A stretch of 64,000 nucleotides of DNA from Phlyctochytrium arcticum (taxonomy: Eukaryota > Chytridiomycota > Chytridiomycetes > Chytridiales > Chytridiaceae), in assembly GCA_025602905.1 (NCBI GenBank), contig JAHLKI010000034.1, positions 124,001 through 188,000 on the forward strand. The letters run 5' to 3'. The position numbers were made by a program, and so were the translations under genes. A model generated the notes under the pieces. It was given only the letters and a program-made list of their open reading frames with translations, searched no databases and was not told where the DNA came from. Of this stretch, positions 47,750 to 59,160 are shown piece after piece (positions within the stretch are counted from its first letter, which is position 1; each line of letters starts with the position of its first letter).

Positions 47750-49095
47750 TTCATCCCAGCTAGTCAAAGTGAAAGAGCCAGAAAAAGTAAATTGGAAAAG
47801 AGAAACAGAGGTAGTGAAGAGAAACAGTCAAAGTACCGTGAAAGGAAGAAAAAAATAAAAGAGTCTCAAATAGGGATTAAAAGATAAGAGGAAGCAAGCA
47901 TTTAGACAGATCTGCCTGACTCTACATACGAATCCTGAGTACAGGAATGGGTATCCAAACGCATAAGGTGAGGAATATGCCCAAAGGACAGCATAGTAAG
48001 AGTGGGAACAAAACAATACGCGACCAAAGTCTTGTGAATCTGCAAACAGCTGCGTTTTTTGGGGATAGGAACAAAGGACAGAAGAGAAAAGGTGGAAACA
48101 AAATAACACGCAGGGGTTCATCTGCCAGACAGACGGAGCAGATGTATAAAACGGGCAAAGTTGGAAACAAAGCATGGCGCTACAGGAGTAACAACAGTAC
48201 GGACAGCATCTGTCCCGCAGACAGGAAATGAAGCAAAACATGAGCGCACACAGGAAGTATGGCCAGATTTGGCAGACTGCTCAGACGGAGTGCATCAAGA
48301 TGGAACACGTCGAAAGAAGTTGAGTGTGCGGCAGACGCGAAAAGGACAGGAAAGGCAAAGAAGGGGAAACGAAGTAATCGGCGGTCAGCAAATGGGTAGA
48401 AGCCTGTGAGAAAGAAGAAATAGCTAAGAAAGCAGTAATGTTGGATCATCAAATGTATACAGGACTGCTGGACTGCCAGGCAGGAGAACCCAAATGTGTA
48501 AAAAAGGAGCAGTAGGAAGTAAGACAATAGACAGATACATCGTACATCCTCATCCCGAGTACGGATAAGCACAAAAAACAGGAAGGGAAGAGTGAGAACT
48601 GCTAACAGCCCTAAAAAGTCAAAGTCCGGAAAACAGATGGAGCATGTAAATAGGACGAAGATTAGAAAGAAAGGTTGGCTGCAGAAAGTCAGATCTCGAG
48701 ACTGTAGCTACGTTGTACGGACAGATCATGCAGAAAGGCAGGAGAGCCCAGAACAGAAACAGGTTCAAGGTCTTGGGACATTGTGGTAGGCTTTAAGAAA
48801 GGATTATAGGACCAAATAGATCGTAGACAGGAGCCAGGCAAAGAAAATGGAAGTATAGGGGAGTAAGTAGATGAGCGTACTGGAAAACATAAAGCTGCAG
48901 TCATGAGAAGATTTGGCCAAACGAAAGGCGGAAAGAATGAAAATACGAAGAAATGTACGTCTTACATTGGACATATATTCGGAAAGGACAGACAGGATGG
49001 GACACAATTGGAAGAGAACTGAAAGGGAGGGTGCGAAAGACATGAGGTCAGAAAGGATACCCAAGGCACCCAAGCAGACAAAAAGACTGACATGA
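47750..49095 (+). other. purine-rich strand-asymmetric tract
   Basis: The plus strand is strongly enriched in A and G for about 1.3 kb, with recurring AAAGGACAG-, GGAAACAAA- and CAGACAGG-like words. The minus-strand reading is therefore Phe/Leu/Cys/Ser-rich, which is compositional rather than evidence of a membrane protein. Origin unknown. Confidence 0.6.
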
Positions 49096-49607
49096 CAGAA
49101 CCCTGGCCGTTTTTTTAAAACTGAACCAATAGGGCGTACTAATTTGTACACAGATTGGGACCCTCCCCTCCAATCCTTTCCCATGCGACTTGGTCATTAG
49201 GTAGGCATCATCTCCAAAGACATCATCTTATGGGTGCAAATGGAGTTGGCCTGGACGGAACTTCTATTTTGCTGCATCCTAGTCAAAGCGGACGTGGATA
49301 GTATGCACAAAAACTGCGCGCGATAGTTGGAATCGTGGGAACTTTTCATAGTAGTAGGTTAGCCAATGCAGCGGGTTAGAGCGATAAATGTCTTCTACAA
49401 CTATTTTTGTCCGACATATAAAATGATACAAGGATTTTGGGTGCCTACTACGAAAATCATTTTTTTGGGTCTATCTCCAATTTCAATGCATTCATGGATT
49501 ATATTCAACCCATTTACATTGTACCTTTCCTCCTCGCTGATCAGCCAATCGAATTGATTGGCAAAGAGGGGATCACTACAGACAAACCATTTGCCAAGCA
49601 AGTCAAT

Positions 49608-49627
49608 TTCTTCTTCTTCTTCTTCTT
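49608..49627 (+). repeat. TTC microsatellite
   Basis: About seven tandem TTC units. Confidence 0.85.
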
Positions 49628-50321
49628 AGTCTGAAGTCTGAGTATAAGAGCATGAACGTGGGAAGATCAAAAAATATGTGAAAGGCTCATCCAGGACAAC
49701 GAGGGTAGTGGGGCCCCGTTCATGGGACCTGGCGGGAAGTTAAAGCTCGTCCGGATTGCCAGACTCGACCACAGGCGGGAGCAGTCAGCTACAGGTACAA
49801 AACCGTTGTAGACCTTTGCAGTGCGGCGCATGGCTGTCATGAGTTAGATCTCGCTTGCTTGGGCACCTGCTCCACACACCACATGCTAACAACTTGGCTT
49901 CCATTTGACACCAAAGAACTACGTACCATGTTGCCTTTGGCATATGAATCGCCTGCCAGTTTGATGCCAGACCCAACGTTTCCATCCGCTGTATGCCTCA
50001 TGGGGAATGCGTCAAGAAATGTCTGAAATGGTCATGGCTCAATTTGACGTTGGTACCTTGGAAGTGACGGGATAGGGAGGCATGCTGGATACTGTGAGGA
50101 ACCCCAGGTAGGCATGTGTCATCGGTCTAAGCATGTCCGAGGCTCGGCGAAGCGATGTCAGCCATCGTCAATGTTTAAATTCCTGAGCAGGAAATTCCAA
50201 CCATCAAATACGCCAACTACATGACCGCAGGTGTAGAGTGAGCAGCTCTACCAGCTCTGGCCAGTTGGCAAAACAGCAGACGACAATGTGATTGACGAGT
50301 AAAGAAGATGTATTTAGCCCT

Positions 50322-51116
50322 TTAACGACTTCTGACATCAATCCTTTGAAACGAACAGTATCCTTTTACGTTCTGAAGCACTTGAAAATGCTCCAACAAC
50401 CAAGCATCCACCCTCAAATCAATCTGAATCGTCGTATCGCCGTCGATGATGTCTTTGGACCAACGGGGCGATCCACCAATGGGAAGGTTTTGGAAAGTCC
50501 AGCTAGCCTCTCCCACATTGGGATCAAAGTATGCCCAAACCCAGTCATTCTCCTTTAAATAGCACGCCGAAGCAGTCGCATGGCCGACAGTTTGGAGGTC
50601 TGGTTGAGCGAGAAATAGCGCACCATATGGTTTGGTTCCGTAAAGTTCCAATCTACACACACGCATGCATCAGTATCCCCGCTCATTTGGAAGAACTTGA
50701 ATCGAAAAGCTTACCGCCTAGGTTCGGAGGTCAAATACAGGTAGTAATCTGGCTGCTGGACAAGGTCGAACCTCTGCAGGCATGGTCTGAGCCTCGACCG
50801 AAAACGCACATCGCCCATAGAGGGCAACGTGGTATTACTGGGTTCAGAAAAACAAGAAATTGCGTGAGTTGCAGCAGGGCACACACAGCACCAAGTATAT
50901 ATAGATTTCCACCCACCGTAGACTCTTCAGGCTCTCCTGGTTGAGGGCCTCATTAAAAACGAATTCCGAATTTTTGCCTGCGAGGGTCAGGGAGAGCCAT
51001 TGCAGGGATAGACCCAGGCACAGGCCTCTATCATTGGCATCAAGATGTTCTCCTTGATCAAACTTTTTAAAGGTGCCGTGACGACGTTCGGTGAAGTCTT
51101 TAGCAAAGGAAGTCAT
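50322..51116 (-). CDS. predicted C58-family (YopT/AvrPphB-like) cysteine peptidase
   Basis: Exons 51116-50917, 50837-50715 and 50652-50322 join in phase to 217 residues, about the size of a bare C58 domain. The family's invariant Cys-His-Asp triad can be placed at Cys33 (DRGLCLGLSLQWL), His132 (VGHATASACY) and Asp151 (AYFDPNVGE). The spacing and the FDPNxG box resemble family C58, papain-like proteases best known from bacterial effectors and toxin domains that cleave host targets. There is no signal peptide or obvious membrane helix, so it is presumably cytosolic unless leaderless. Two ordinary short introns show the gene is established in a eukaryotic genome. It is divergent from the AVT-like gene. 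The target and the direction of any transfer are unknown. Confidence 0.68.
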
Positions 51117-51527
51117 GATTGAAGGGTTGCGAGAAGACAACCCTACCACACTCTCCCTTCCCACTCCTTTGTCAGATTCATTTTCGGGGCAATGCCATGC
51201 ATATGCTCGTGGTAAGACGCTGGTGCTGATTGGAAAAGTTGATCACATAACATATGTTTAAACCCAAATCCCCGATATGGAAAATGTGGGTGTATCCATA
51301 AGGCCCCGGATGCGCTTTTATCTTTGCGCAGCGCCACGACTTTTTTGGGAAATTCTTTCATATCTTCGGGATCTGTCGGACCACCCGGAGGAGAGGGGGG
51401 AACTTTTAACAACACCTCCGTTGCCCGGCCCCGACGCGGGTTTCTATTATTTACAAGTTTTCTTCTTCCCGCATATCCCCAGGTTTATATTTGGCAGTGT
51501 GTGGAAAGGACGGGCGAGATCTTCGGC
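51117..51527. other. divergent intergenic region
   Basis: About 410 bp between divergent starts; it should hold both promoters. No clear TATA box was identified. Confidence 0.4.
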
Positions 51528-53798
51528 ATGGTGAACGACTCGAAACGGCCGCCGGTCAGCAATAACAATGATGATGGATCAAGGGTGGATGTAGGTGGAC
51601 AAGAGGGTCGAAGAGGCCATTATCCCACCATGGGAGATCTTGTCCTGGACGTCGACTCCTTTTTGGACAGTGATGATGCTGCCGCCGAGGATATCCCGCC
51701 AGACGAGAACGATCCCGACGACGAAGAAGAAGAAGAAGAAGAAGAGTATACCACGCAACTCCCCGACGAAACTGACGACCCGGACTCGACCCTCACAGTC
51801 ATCCAACCCCGCCAGCGTCGAGCCCGGAGTCGGAACCGGGATATCGTTCAGCAAGAGCCAACCGGGAATGCATCCGTCTCCTCCGCTCTCGGATCATGGA
51901 TGTCGTCGTATGCCCGGTCCACCGGGTTTGTGGAGGAAGCTGCTGCCCCGACTGCCAAGAAATTACGGAATGTGGCTTCGATGGATGAAGCTTGGTTGGC
52001 TGTTCAGGGGACTGCTGAAGGGGGCGAGGAATTTGTTGTGCCAGAGGTCGTGTTGGTGGATGCACCAGAGTGTATGGGTGGTGGTGAAGACTTGATTGCG
52101 TCTGTCACGTCGTATGGGACTCTAGTGGGTGACGATGCAGACAGTGAAGCACCATCGGAAAAGTACGTTTTTCTAACAATTCTTGCCAACCAACCCCTGA
52201 AATTTTAACGCATTTACGTTTTAGGACCGCACTGAGTAGCGACCACCACGCATCATCTGAAGGACCGGTGCCAATGTCATCCTACGCACAAACGATTTTC
52301 AATTCCGTCAATCTCCTCATGTAAGACCCGCGCGCCAACCCATACCTCAATGATTCATTGACTAACATTAACATATAGGGGAATTGGGATCCTGTCTTTA
52401 CCCTTTGCGTTCCGAATCACTGGATGGGTCATCGGAATCGCATTTCTGGTGTTGTGTTGTACCATGACCCATCATACAGCAGGACTCCTAGCCCTCTGTC
52501 TCGATTTTCCCAAATATATGGCCGGCCTGGCCGCGCGGAAAGCCACCACCACCACCAATGCAGCAACAGAATATACCCCCCTGGTCTCGTTCCCGCCATT
52601 GACCCGTCGCCCACCGGCAACTTATGGGGATATTGGAGAATTAGCCTACGGAGAACACGGCCGAAACTTTATTTCCGTCCTCTTTTGTTTGGAATTAGCA
52701 GCGGCCAGTGTCGCTCTCATCATCCTCGCCTCGGATTCCGTTACCGCCCTCTTTCCAGCCCTCAACCCTCTCCTCGTCAAGATCGCCGCATTGGTGATCA
52801 CGATGCCTCTAACCTACCCGACTTCACTCTCCTGGGCCAGTTATGGGAGTTTGATTGGTCTGATTGCGCTGGCCAATTTGATGATTATTGTCGTGTGGGA
52901 TGGGACCACGACGACCGAGTCGCCGGGGAGTTTACTCGTCCCGGCTCAAACCCATATGTGGCCGGAACGATGGGAATTGGTTCCGTTGGCTATTGGACTC
53001 ATCATGGCTTCATTTTCGGGTACCGTTCTTGTTCATCACTTTTGTACGCGTTTATCTGATGAAGGTGTTTAGGACATGCCGTCTTCCCGAATATTTATCG
53101 CGACATGAAGGAACCCAAGAAGTATAACAGTATGCTGAACGCGTCCTACATTATTACATTCACAGTATGCTTGATGCTGGCATCAGCGGGGTACTTGATG
53201 TTTGGCGATTTTACCATGCCAGAGGTATTCAAGGAGTCTTTTGTAACTGACCACTGCTGCAAAGCGTACTCATATATTTCCGGAATTATATAGCTCACGC
53301 AGAATTTACCACTTGTCCCGTCGTATAACAAAGTACTGACGCACATGACATTGTTCTTGACGGCTATTAATCCGTTGACAAAGTATCCCTTGAGTGTCAA
53401 CCCCATCAATGTTCAGATCGGTAAGTCTCACTCGTTCACCCGACCATTCTAACAATCCTTACTTACAACTCTCTATAGAACATACCCTCCACCTCCTCTT
53501 CCCTTCCCTCATCCCATCCCCACCGCACTCCCTCCTTCTCCGCCTGCCCATCCGGACATGTACCTCCCTCCTGATCCTGCTCATTGCCATCACGTTCCCC
53601 AATTTCCATTCGCTCATGTCGCTGACGGGCAGTTTGTTTGCCTGTGCGGTCTGTGTCGTGTTCCCGTCGCTCTGTTATTTGAAGCTGTATGGGCCTGCTT
53701 TGGGAATGAGGGCAAAGTGTTTGGAGTGGGCGATCGTTGGGGTGGGGGTTGTGTGTGGGTCGGTTGGGACGTATTGGGCTTGTTTTATGGATGTCTAG
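51528..53798 (+). CDS. vacuolar-type amino-acid transporter (AVT/AAAP family)
   Basis: Exons 51528-52162, 52225-52320, 52379-53019, 53073-53224, 53294-53420 and 53479-53798 join in phase to 656 residues. AVT proteins move neutral or acidic amino acids across the vacuole membrane. About 240 hydrophilic residues, including an acidic DDEEEEEEEE run, precede the membrane domain. The first helix carries the family motif NLLMGIGILSLPFAF. Later come TYGDIGELAYG, FSGHAVFPNIYRDMK across a splice junction, NLPLVPSYNK and ITFPNFHSLMSLTGS. Family and topology are clear; substrate and direction are not. Confidence 0.9.
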
Positions 53799-54122
53799 TT
53801 GTGATGTATACCCCGTCTCTCTCTTCGTGTATCTACTGTACTTATTTCTTAATTAATACCCAACCTAATGCTTACTCTAACTCGGTCCACAATGTGTCTA
53901 CCCGGATAAGAAAGTAATAAGGTTGTTGTCGGCCGGAAAAGATCCAGAAAGTCGGAGAAGATCATGACGAGTGTGGCGCGCGCGTCTTTCCCTGGAAATC
54001 GGCGGAGAAAGAGGCCATAAAAGCTAAAATTCCGGAGAGGCATCGCTCACCTTCATTACATTCACCGTCCTCATACCGGAAGCAAACTACCTACACGACG
54101 ACGACTAACGAACGAAAGAACA
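53799..54122. other. intergenic, promoter of the PQQ gene
   Basis: Short spacer; the second half precedes the dehydrogenase start and should contain its promoter. Confidence 0.4.
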
Positions 54123-55493
54123 ATGCCAGCTAAAACAACGGGATCGCGCAAGCGCACCTGGTGCATCGCCAGCATCCTCGCAGTCGTCGCCATTGCCCTC
54201 ATTGTCGGCCTCTCCGTCGGTCTCACCCTGCGCAACCGCAACAACAAGGATACCACCAACGACGCAGACAACAGTGGGCCAACAGGTGTCGTCGGGGCCG
54301 CCTACACCGGTGTCAAACTGATGAATGGCAACGGACAAGCTGAAATGGTCGCCAAGGATCTCCAGCTCGTGCGTCAATTAGTATGGGATAAAGACGCCGG
54401 GGTGATATTAGCTCTCGTGCGAGGAAAACAGCAAGTCGTCGCTATTGCCACTAAAGCACCCTCCACTGCCAACCACGCCGTGACTGTCATCCTGGATGTC
54501 AAATCGCTGAATTTGGAGTTGAACCATGGCCTGCAAATCAAGGATGGGTTCCTTTATGCGTCGAGTCCGTCAGACGTGTACCGGTGGCCTTACACTCCTG
54601 GGAATCCCGTGGATGCGGCACTACAGCCTAAACCCGAGAAATTTGTGAACCAGATTGATGCGGGGCTCAAATTGGGGGATACTGCTGCGGGACACGTTAC
54701 GAGGACGTTGTTGTTTGATGATGAGTGGTTGTACATTTCCGTGGGAAGTCTGGGGAACGTTGATGATACACCATTCCGCTCGCGTATTCGTCGGGCACCC
54801 TACAAGTCTTTTAACGGCACTGCATTCAACTACCAGACCCTGGAAGTCTTTGCCGATGGACTGCGCAACCCCGTTGCGACAACAGTGGACCCAAAAGGAC
54901 GCGTCTGGACGGCTGTGAATGGACCGGATAACTTGGATCGCCCCGACATCAAGGCAGACTTGTACCAAGACTCACCCGTGGAAGGCGTCTACCGTCTCGA
55001 CACGCCCGGTAAATTCTACGGGTACCCTTATTGCTTTGCGGCCGGTAATTTGACGCAGCCCTTTACCACGGATCCCTCTGTCAACACCATGTACGCCTGG
55101 CCCAACTTTATGAACGACGGAACCCACTCTGATGCATGGTGCCGCGACACCAACAATGCCCTCCCCCCCACTGCGGCTCTCCCCGCTCACAGTGCACCCC
55201 TCGGCATGGTCTTTTCCCGGGACGGCTCCCGCGTCTTTATCGCCCTCCACGGCAGCTGGAACCGCAATTTCCCTGCGGGTTACTCGGTCGTTGAGCTCGG
55301 AGTTGACCCCTCAACCGGCAAACCCGCCGCGGACCGAGTGACCAAGACACTTATGGCTCTGACTGATAATACGTGCCCGGATCCGCGCCAGGATAGCTCG
55401 AAATGTTTCCGTCCGGCGGGGATTGTGGTGGTGGGCGAGTACCTCTATGTCTCTGGCGACTCGACGGGGGAAATCATTCGATTCAAGTACTAG
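54123..55493 (+). CDS. PQQ-dependent sugar dehydrogenase-like protein (sorbosone/pyranose dehydrogenase type), membrane-anchored
   Basis: One uninterrupted frame of 456 residues. A basic N-terminus and one helix (about 14-36, ASILAVVAIALIVGLSVGL) predict a type II membrane protein with the catalytic domain outside. The rest resembles the soluble glucose/L-sorbosone dehydrogenase beta-propeller (fungal AA12 relatives): GLRNPVATTVDPKGRVW, NGPDNLD, PLGMVFSRDGS, ALHGSWNRNFPAGYSVV and FRPAGIVVV. Such enzymes oxidise sugars with pyrroloquinoline quinone. Cys residues in the C-terminal third may form disulphides. It is the longest intronless gene here, in contrast to its intron-rich neighbours, so bacterial origin or retroposition is possible but unproven. 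Cofactor use is inferred from family. Confidence 0.8.
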   Translation: MPAKTTGSRKRTWCIASILAVVAIALIVGLSVGLTLRNRNNKDTTNDADNSGPTGVVGAAYTGVKLMNGNGQAEMVAKDLQLVRQLVWDKDAGVILALVRGKQQVVAIATKAPSTANHAVTVILDVKSLNLELNHGLQIKDGFLYASSPSDVYRWPYTPGNPVDAALQPKPEKFVNQIDAGLKLGDTAAGHVTRTLLFDDEWLYISVGSLGNVDDTPFRSRIRRAPYKSFNGTAFNYQTLEVFADGLRNPVATTVDPKGRVWTAVNGPDNLDRPDIKADLYQDSPVEGVYRLDTPGKFYGYPYCFAAGNLTQPFTTDPSVNTMYAWPNFMNDGTHSDAWCRDTNNALPPTAALPAHSAPLGMVFSRDGSRVFIALHGSWNRNFPAGYSVVELGVDPSTGKPAADRVTKTLMALTDNTCPDPRQDSSKCFRPAGIVVVGEYLYVSGDSTGEIIRFKY

Positions 55494-55813
55494 ACTTTCT
55501 CTTCATCCCATTTCCTTTTTATTTGCTGTACTGAAACCCAGACATTTGTATAGTGTATAAAGTAGCTTTTTAATTTCAAGACTGTCAACTATATTGTACA
55601 TTTTTCTAATACCTGGTTCAAATCACAAAATCCCACGCCGAAAAACCTTGTTTCCGGAACAATGCCTCCGATCTCCAAAGTATGTCATTGCGCAGTCATG
55701 ACACACCACAATCGCGTGACACCACAGCGGAGCCTTGGGCATATAAAAGCAACGGACTTTTTGCAGCAGCACATACCCATTTACCCATCAAGAAAAAACT
55801 TATCAATCAAACC
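55494..55813. other. intergenic with TATA box
   Basis: Spacer that contains the promoter of the small LEA-like gene. Confidence 0.4.
55742..55749 (+). promoter_or_regulatory. TATA box of the LEA-like gene
   Basis: TATAAAAG lies about 70 bases before the ATG at 55814. Confidence 0.65.
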
Positions 55814-56183
55814 ATGTCCGAATCCCGCAATGTACTTACCCTCCCATACTCCTCAAACTTATCCCTATACTAACTAATCACCCAACAAACAGACTCAACC
55901 ACCCACCGAAATCCCCGCCGGAGCCCACATCTTCGTCAACGCCGACAAGGTCATTTCCGACAGTCGATCAGCATTTGATCCTGCCGCCGTTCATTCATCC
56001 AAAACCCACTCTGCACCCGTCGTAGAAGAAACACCCACCGCCCACCAACCCGGCCTGGTCCAAACCGTCAAAAACACGGCAAATACAGTGTATACTGGAG
56101 CAGCGACCGTTTTACAGGGCGCGAAAGAGACTGTTTTGGGAAATGGAAAGCCGGATCCTGAGGATGAAATTGGGGGGTTGTAA
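55814..56183 (+). CDS. small LEA-like hydrophilic protein
   Basis: An 18-nt first exon (55814-55831) joins 55893-56183 in phase to give 102 residues. The intron contains a perfect TACTAAC branch point. The protein is hydrophilic, without signal peptide. Its second half is an amphipathic helix with Ala/Thr/Lys periodicity (QTVKNTANTVYTGAATVL then QGAKETVLGNG), resembling the 11-residue repeats of group-3 LEA or lipid-droplet coat proteins. The C-terminus is acidic. A role in desiccation or membrane protection is only a suggestion. The strong TATA box hints at high or inducible expression. Confidence 0.68.
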
Positions 56184-56483
56184 TAAATGATGTCGGGGTG
56201 TTTTTTTGTTTGTTCTAATGTGAATATTGAACTTGGATTTTTTGTCTTCTTGTATTGATGATGTACCTGGGTTGGTAACACTGGAAAAGACCTGACGGCA
56301 AAAGCGATGAAATCTATATCGCTCAGAACAAGGACCAATCCTATCCATCATTCAAATATATTCAATCAGAAACAAGAAAACAAATGTAAAAAAATACGTG
56401 TGAAAAAAGTCCAATCTAGATTTATGTGTGTGATAGCTAGCTCAATCAAAAACTCAAGGCTCATGTCCAGCACGGCACCCCCT

Positions 56484-58397
56484 CTACAATTTCCGACTCC
56501 GTCCATGCGTATGCCGCGTCACACATCCCCGACATATAATAATCTCTTGGATCCACTCATCCGCCAAACACTCTTCAATCGTAAATCGGGTCTCGGGGTT
56601 CGGGTCCAGCATGCGGGACACGACCCGTTTCGGAGCCTCGGGTAACGTATCCAAAAACCGGTTTCGACCATCATGGCGAAGATACGACGCAAAGTGGGTG
56701 TCGGTCTGAATGGCAGCGGCCCACGGAAACCTCCGAAACACCATGGCCAAATAAATAATCCCACAGGCCCATACATCCACTTTTCGGCCATCATATTCTG
56801 TCGCCGTGAATTCTTCGGGGGCCATGTACGGCCCACTCCCACATTTTCCCGTCGATTTCCGGACCACATTCCCGAACGGGTTCTTGACGACATCCGCCGA
56901 CCCAAAATCAATAATCTTCAATTTATTCCCCGTGTCAAACAGACAGTTTTCGGGTTTGAGGTCCCGGTGACAGACGCCTAGGGAGTGGAGGTAGGCTACC
57001 CCTTGGATCAATTGCGCAAAGATACAATTGGCTTCATCGGCCGTCATGGGCCGGGAGGCAATGGCTTCATAGAGATCCCCGCCTTGACATAATTCCATGA
57101 TTTCGTAGGCTTGGCCCTTTTCTTCGAAAATGATGTCGAGGGTTTGAACGACATTGGGATGATGCTGAAAAATAACACCCAAAAAACAATTTTAACACCT
57201 GTCCCTCTCTTCTCCATTTTCAAGAAATATTTCACTCACCAGTAGTGTCCCGATACAATACTCATTCGTCAGCTTTTTCAAATAGGCTCGCGGGCTCTCG
57301 TCCTCTTTTCGGCGGCGAAACTGTTTGACGGCAAAGACCCGGGAATCCGAGTCGCGACGGACCAAGTAGCAGTTTCCATTGGCTCCCTTTCCGAGTAAAG
57401 TGCTGGGTCGGCCGTATTTTTGGCGAAGGGTTTGCGTGGATGTCGGTTGGTGGGAGTGCGAGCGTTGAATGGTGGGGGTGGAGGTGTGTCGGGACGGAAG
57501 AGGTGGGAGGGGAGGCGTCGAACGATGAGTGCTCTCGGATGCATCATCATCCTTGACGGCGGCTGATGTACTCTGACGAGGAAGGACCTGTGGACGGGAC
57601 GCACGTGGACGTGGTAACGAGGCCGCTCTATTCTGTGATGTTGCATCGGTTTCGGCAGCCAGCGCAACGACAGGAGCAGCAGCACTCCGGGGTAACGAAC
57701 GACTTTTTGCAGGCGTCTTTTTTTCTCTATTACGTGATCGTGACAACACCCTCCGAATCCCGCTCATCAATTCCAATAATGCCACTTTTCTGCTGCTGCT
57801 CCGGCGTCGAGGGGTCTTGGCGGCGGGTTCAGCACTCGACCCGGACCCGAGCGATGAGGAAAGAGACGATGTGGGAGATACAGAATATGAATTCTGTGTA
57901 CGTAATGGTAATCGGTGAACTTGGATCTCGTCGACGGGGACGGCACATCCTGATCCTCCTTCCACTGATGTTTGCTCCGTATCACTGAGAGCAGCCGGGC
58001 TCTCGCATCGTCGTGTATCGGTCAACCCAGATCCGAGCGATGATGACATGGACGATGTGGGAGATATAGAATATCGGTGGTGGTCCAGAAGGGGTGGTGT
58101 GCGTACTCGGACCTCGACGTCTTTCGTGACATTGGCGGGGATGGGATATATTACTTCGGTCTCGATATCCTTGGTAGATCCATTGACAGCGATGACACAT
58201 ATTGATCCTCCCTCCAATGATGTTTGCTCTGTATCGACCGCATCGAACTTGACGCCTTCATCATCCTCCAAGGTCTTTGTTTCCAGAAAAACCTCTCCCA
58301 CCGCCGGCGCTAAAACGCAGACTGGCGCCAAAACACACCCCACAATCGTCTTATCCATTATCAGAACTTGTCCTCGTATGGTTGTCGAATAGTCCAT
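56484..58397 (-). CDS. serine/threonine protein kinase, Hal4/Hal5-like
   Basis: Exons 58397-57240 and 57164-56484 join in phase to 612 residues. The kinase domain spans about 326-598: glycine loop LLGKGANGNCYLV, VAIK-type lysine in FAVKQF, catalytic HRDLKPEN (Asp454), DFG at IIDFGSAD (Asp472) and APEE. The YGRPSTLLGKGANG start and the CGSGPYMAPEEF activation segment resemble the fungal NPR/Hal family, which regulates nutrient and ion transporters. The N-terminal half is Ser/Arg/Pro-rich. It contains an imperfect repeat with DTEQTS(L/V)EGGS and S(I/V)SPTSS(M/L)SSSLGSG twice. I start at the first ATG in frame; the frame is open further upstream without ATG. Confidence 0.87.
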
Positions 58398-59160
58398 TCC
58401 CGTTACTCCAAACCTAAACGGATATGCACCAAACAACAACAGCTGCAGCAACAGCGGCCATTCAAAGGTGTTACGTCCCCCCCCGTTGTCCGCCAAGGCG
58501 AGAGATTCCTCACAAGGTCGTCGGCGCTTGTCGTATCCCAGCCATCAGGAAGTATCATACACTTCCTTTCTTGCTGTTGGAATTTTTCTTGCTGTTGGAA
58601 CCTTTCCTGCTGTATAAAGTGGATCGCCCAACTTCCCGTTCGTAATACGCTTGGGGTGAAATTTTTACAAAGCTACAGAGCAGCGCCTCTGGTTGCGGGA
58701 CCGTTTGCAGTTATTTTGTGCTGCTCCACAATTTAGAAATTTTAGAAATGGAAGGTTATTATGACATCCGGATAAAGGACTGATATCTAGAGTATATTGG
58801 GTGGTCGGCCGGAATCATGAATGGATCTAGTCAAGATGTAGGTTGGAAATGGCGGGGATCGTTGAGACCAATTACCCACTACCGGTATATAGTGGAAATC
58901 GCCCATGATGTCTCTTCCGCCAGATCAACTCTGACACTAGTTACGCTTGTATACGTTGCGCATAACGGTCTGGGTGGAGAAAGCAAGAGACGGTGGTAAA
59001 TAGACGGCAAAAGTATCATTATCATCAAGGAAGAAATAACAAAGTAAAGAAAGAAACAAAAGTAGCAACTAAAATACAAATCATCTCTCACAAAGCAACG
59101 GTTGAGAAATCAACCCATTTGGTATAGAAAAGGAACCAGAGTGTAGTTTGTTTCCAACGG
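58398..59160. other. intergenic, no gene seen
   Basis: Between two minus-strand genes. It contains a short direct repeat TTCTTGCTGTTGGAA near 58567-58601. No coding evidence. Confidence 0.45.

Larger units (their letters stand above)
44667..50321. other. gene-poor region between MULE and C58 peptidase gene
   Basis: About 5.7 kb with no gene I can defend. Short stretches look coding in isolation (45490-45819 minus, 46230-46394 plus, 47080-47240 minus) but are not joined by plausible splicing and carry no known motif; they may be relics. A purine-rich tract occupies 47750-49095 and a TTC microsatellite 49608-49627. Confidence 0.4.

Noticed and set aside
47828..48572. Phe/Leu/Cys-rich minus-strand frames that resemble membrane proteins
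   Set aside because: Explained by the purine-rich plus strand; hydrophobicity is compositional.
55610..55640. GGTTCAAATC as a tRNA B box
   Set aside because: No matching A box or acceptor stem; not a tRNA.
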